NCBI GenBank assembly: GCA_027024125.1
Contig: JALVSV010000041.1
Coordinates: 1 to 7,482, forward strand
Reading direction: 5' to 3'
DNA length: 7,482 nucleotides
Source of the DNA: Methylothermaceae bacterium
GTDB taxonomy: Bacteria; Pseudomonadota; Gammaproteobacteria; Methylococcales; Methylothermaceae
Below are positions 6,666 through 7,482 of this stretch, piece by piece. A model generated the notes under the pieces. That model was given only the letters and a program-made list of their open reading frames with translations, made no database searches and had not been told where the DNA came from. The position numbers were made by a program, and so were the translations under genes. Positions within the stretch are counted from its first letter, which is position 1, and every line of letters starts with the position of its first letter.

Positions 6666-7482
6666 ATGGACACCATCCAGATTCGCGGAGCCCGCACCCA
6701 CAATCTGCAGAACATCGATCTCGATCTCCCCCGTGACAAGCTGATAGTCATCACTGGTCTGTCAGGATCAGGCAAGTCTTCCCTGGCTTTTGACACCCTC
6801 TATGCCGAGGGCCAGAGACGTTATGTGGAATCTTTGTCAGCGTATGCACGGCAGTTTTTGTCGATGATGGAAAAACCCGATGTGGATCACATCGAAGGAC
6901 TGTCACCGGCGATTTCCATCGAGCAGAAATCCACGTCTCACAACCCCCGTTCCACTGTCGGTACGATTACCGAGATCTACGATTACCTGCGGCTCCTGTT
7001 CGCCCGCGCTGGGATTCCCCGATGCCCCGAACACCAGATCCGCCTGGAGGCTCAGACCATCAGCCAGATGGTGGATGCGATTCTGGCTCAACCCATGGGG
7101 AGCCGCTGGATGCTGCTGGCACCCGTGGTTCGGGAGCGCAAGGGGGAATACGTGCAGTTGCTCAACGAGCTGCGCAGCCAGGGATTCATCCGGGCCCGGA
7201 TCGATGGAGAGGTCTATGATCTGGACGATCCACCGGAGCTGGATCTGCGCCGCAAGCATACCATCGAAGTGGTGGTGGATCGTTTCAAGATCCGCGAAGA
7301 TCTGTCGGTGCGTCTGGCCGAATCCCTGGAAACCGCGCTCAAGCTCACAGACGGGCTGGTGTTGGCGGCCAATATGGACGATCCTCGGGAAGTGTTGGCT
7401 TTCTCCGATCAGTTTGCCTGCCCCCAGTGTGGATATGCGCTGGAGGAGCTGGAACCACGGATCTTCTCCTTCAACAACCCCA
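6666..7482 (+). CDS. uvrA: Excinuclease ABC subunit A, N-terminal part (partial)
   Basis: The first 272 codons of UvrA, the ATP-dependent damage-recognition subunit of nucleotide excision repair; the gene continues past the window end. It opens [26 protein letters not shown], the standard UvrA N-terminus. The Walker A motif GLSGSGKS follows at residues 31-38, then the signature run [25 protein letters not shown] and the UvrB-binding and insertion region. Near the window end [21 protein letters not shown] is the start of the first zinc-binding module, with its first two cysteines present. The ATG at 6666 is fixed by this conserved N-terminus; upstream GGTAA (6657-6661) is at best a weak ribosome site. 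It is transcribed away from the MFS-ssb operon, with which it shares the promoter region. No internal stop or frameshift is seen. Confidence 0.98.
   Translation, partial: MDTIQIRGARTHNLQNIDLDLPRDKLIVITGLSGSGKSSLAFDTLYAEGQRRYVESLSAYARQFLSMMEKPDVDHIEGLSPAISIEQKSTSHNPRSTVGTITEIYDYLRLLFARAGIPRCPEHQIRLEAQTISQMVDAILAQPMGSRWMLLAPVVRERKGEYVQLLNELRSQGFIRARIDGEVYDLDDPPELDLRRKHTIEVVVDRFKIREDLSVRLAESLETALKLTDGLVLAANMDDPREVLAFSDQFACPQCGYALEELEPRIFSFNNP

Noticed and set aside
1..7482. CRISPR array, tRNA, rRNA, transposase or phage genes
   Set aside because: Looked for on both strands. There are no regularly spaced repeats, no cloverleaf or rRNA-like sequence, and no such protein motifs.

Overview
The window looks like a stretch of a gammaproteobacterial chromosome outside the Enterobacterales. 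The reasons are the close match of SucC, SucD, Ssb and UvrA to their gammaproteobacterial forms and the arrangement of uvrA diverging from an MFS gene plus ssb, which I recall from Pseudomonas and relatives. A purple-sulfur-bacterium or methanotroph-like lineage is possible, but that is only a guess.

Layout. Positions 1-2718 (+) hold a compact operon: the 3' end of sucC, then sucD, then a glutamine-dependent NAD+ synthetase (nadE). Each junction is an ATGA stop/start overlap, so translation of all three is probably coupled. Positions 2719-3145 are a gene-free stretch of about 430 bases. It contains a 100-base composite inverted repeat with a REP-like hairpin core, short direct repeats around that element, a sigma70-like promoter and an AT-rich, possibly structured leader. 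Positions 3146-4042 (+) hold a single gene for a ferritin-like protein with a complete carboxylate-bridged diiron ligand set and unknown substrate. It is the least ordinary gene here.

From 6568 down to 3996 on the minus strand lies a second operon: a YajR-type MFS transporter with a C-terminal YAM domain, ssb, and a hemolysin III/PAQR-family membrane protein. Its last gene runs convergently into the diiron gene, and the two overlap by 47 bases. uvrA (+) starts at 6666 and leaves the window. It shares a short divergent promoter region of about 100 bases with the MFS-ssb operon.

Functionally, the first operon links a TCA-cycle enzyme with the last step of NAD synthesis. The uvrA/ssb pair is DNA repair and single-strand DNA handling, with two membrane proteins carried along. 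I see no CRISPR array, tRNA, rRNA, transposase or phage gene. The best candidates for something undescribed are the diiron protein with its upstream region, and the 100-base inverted-repeat element.
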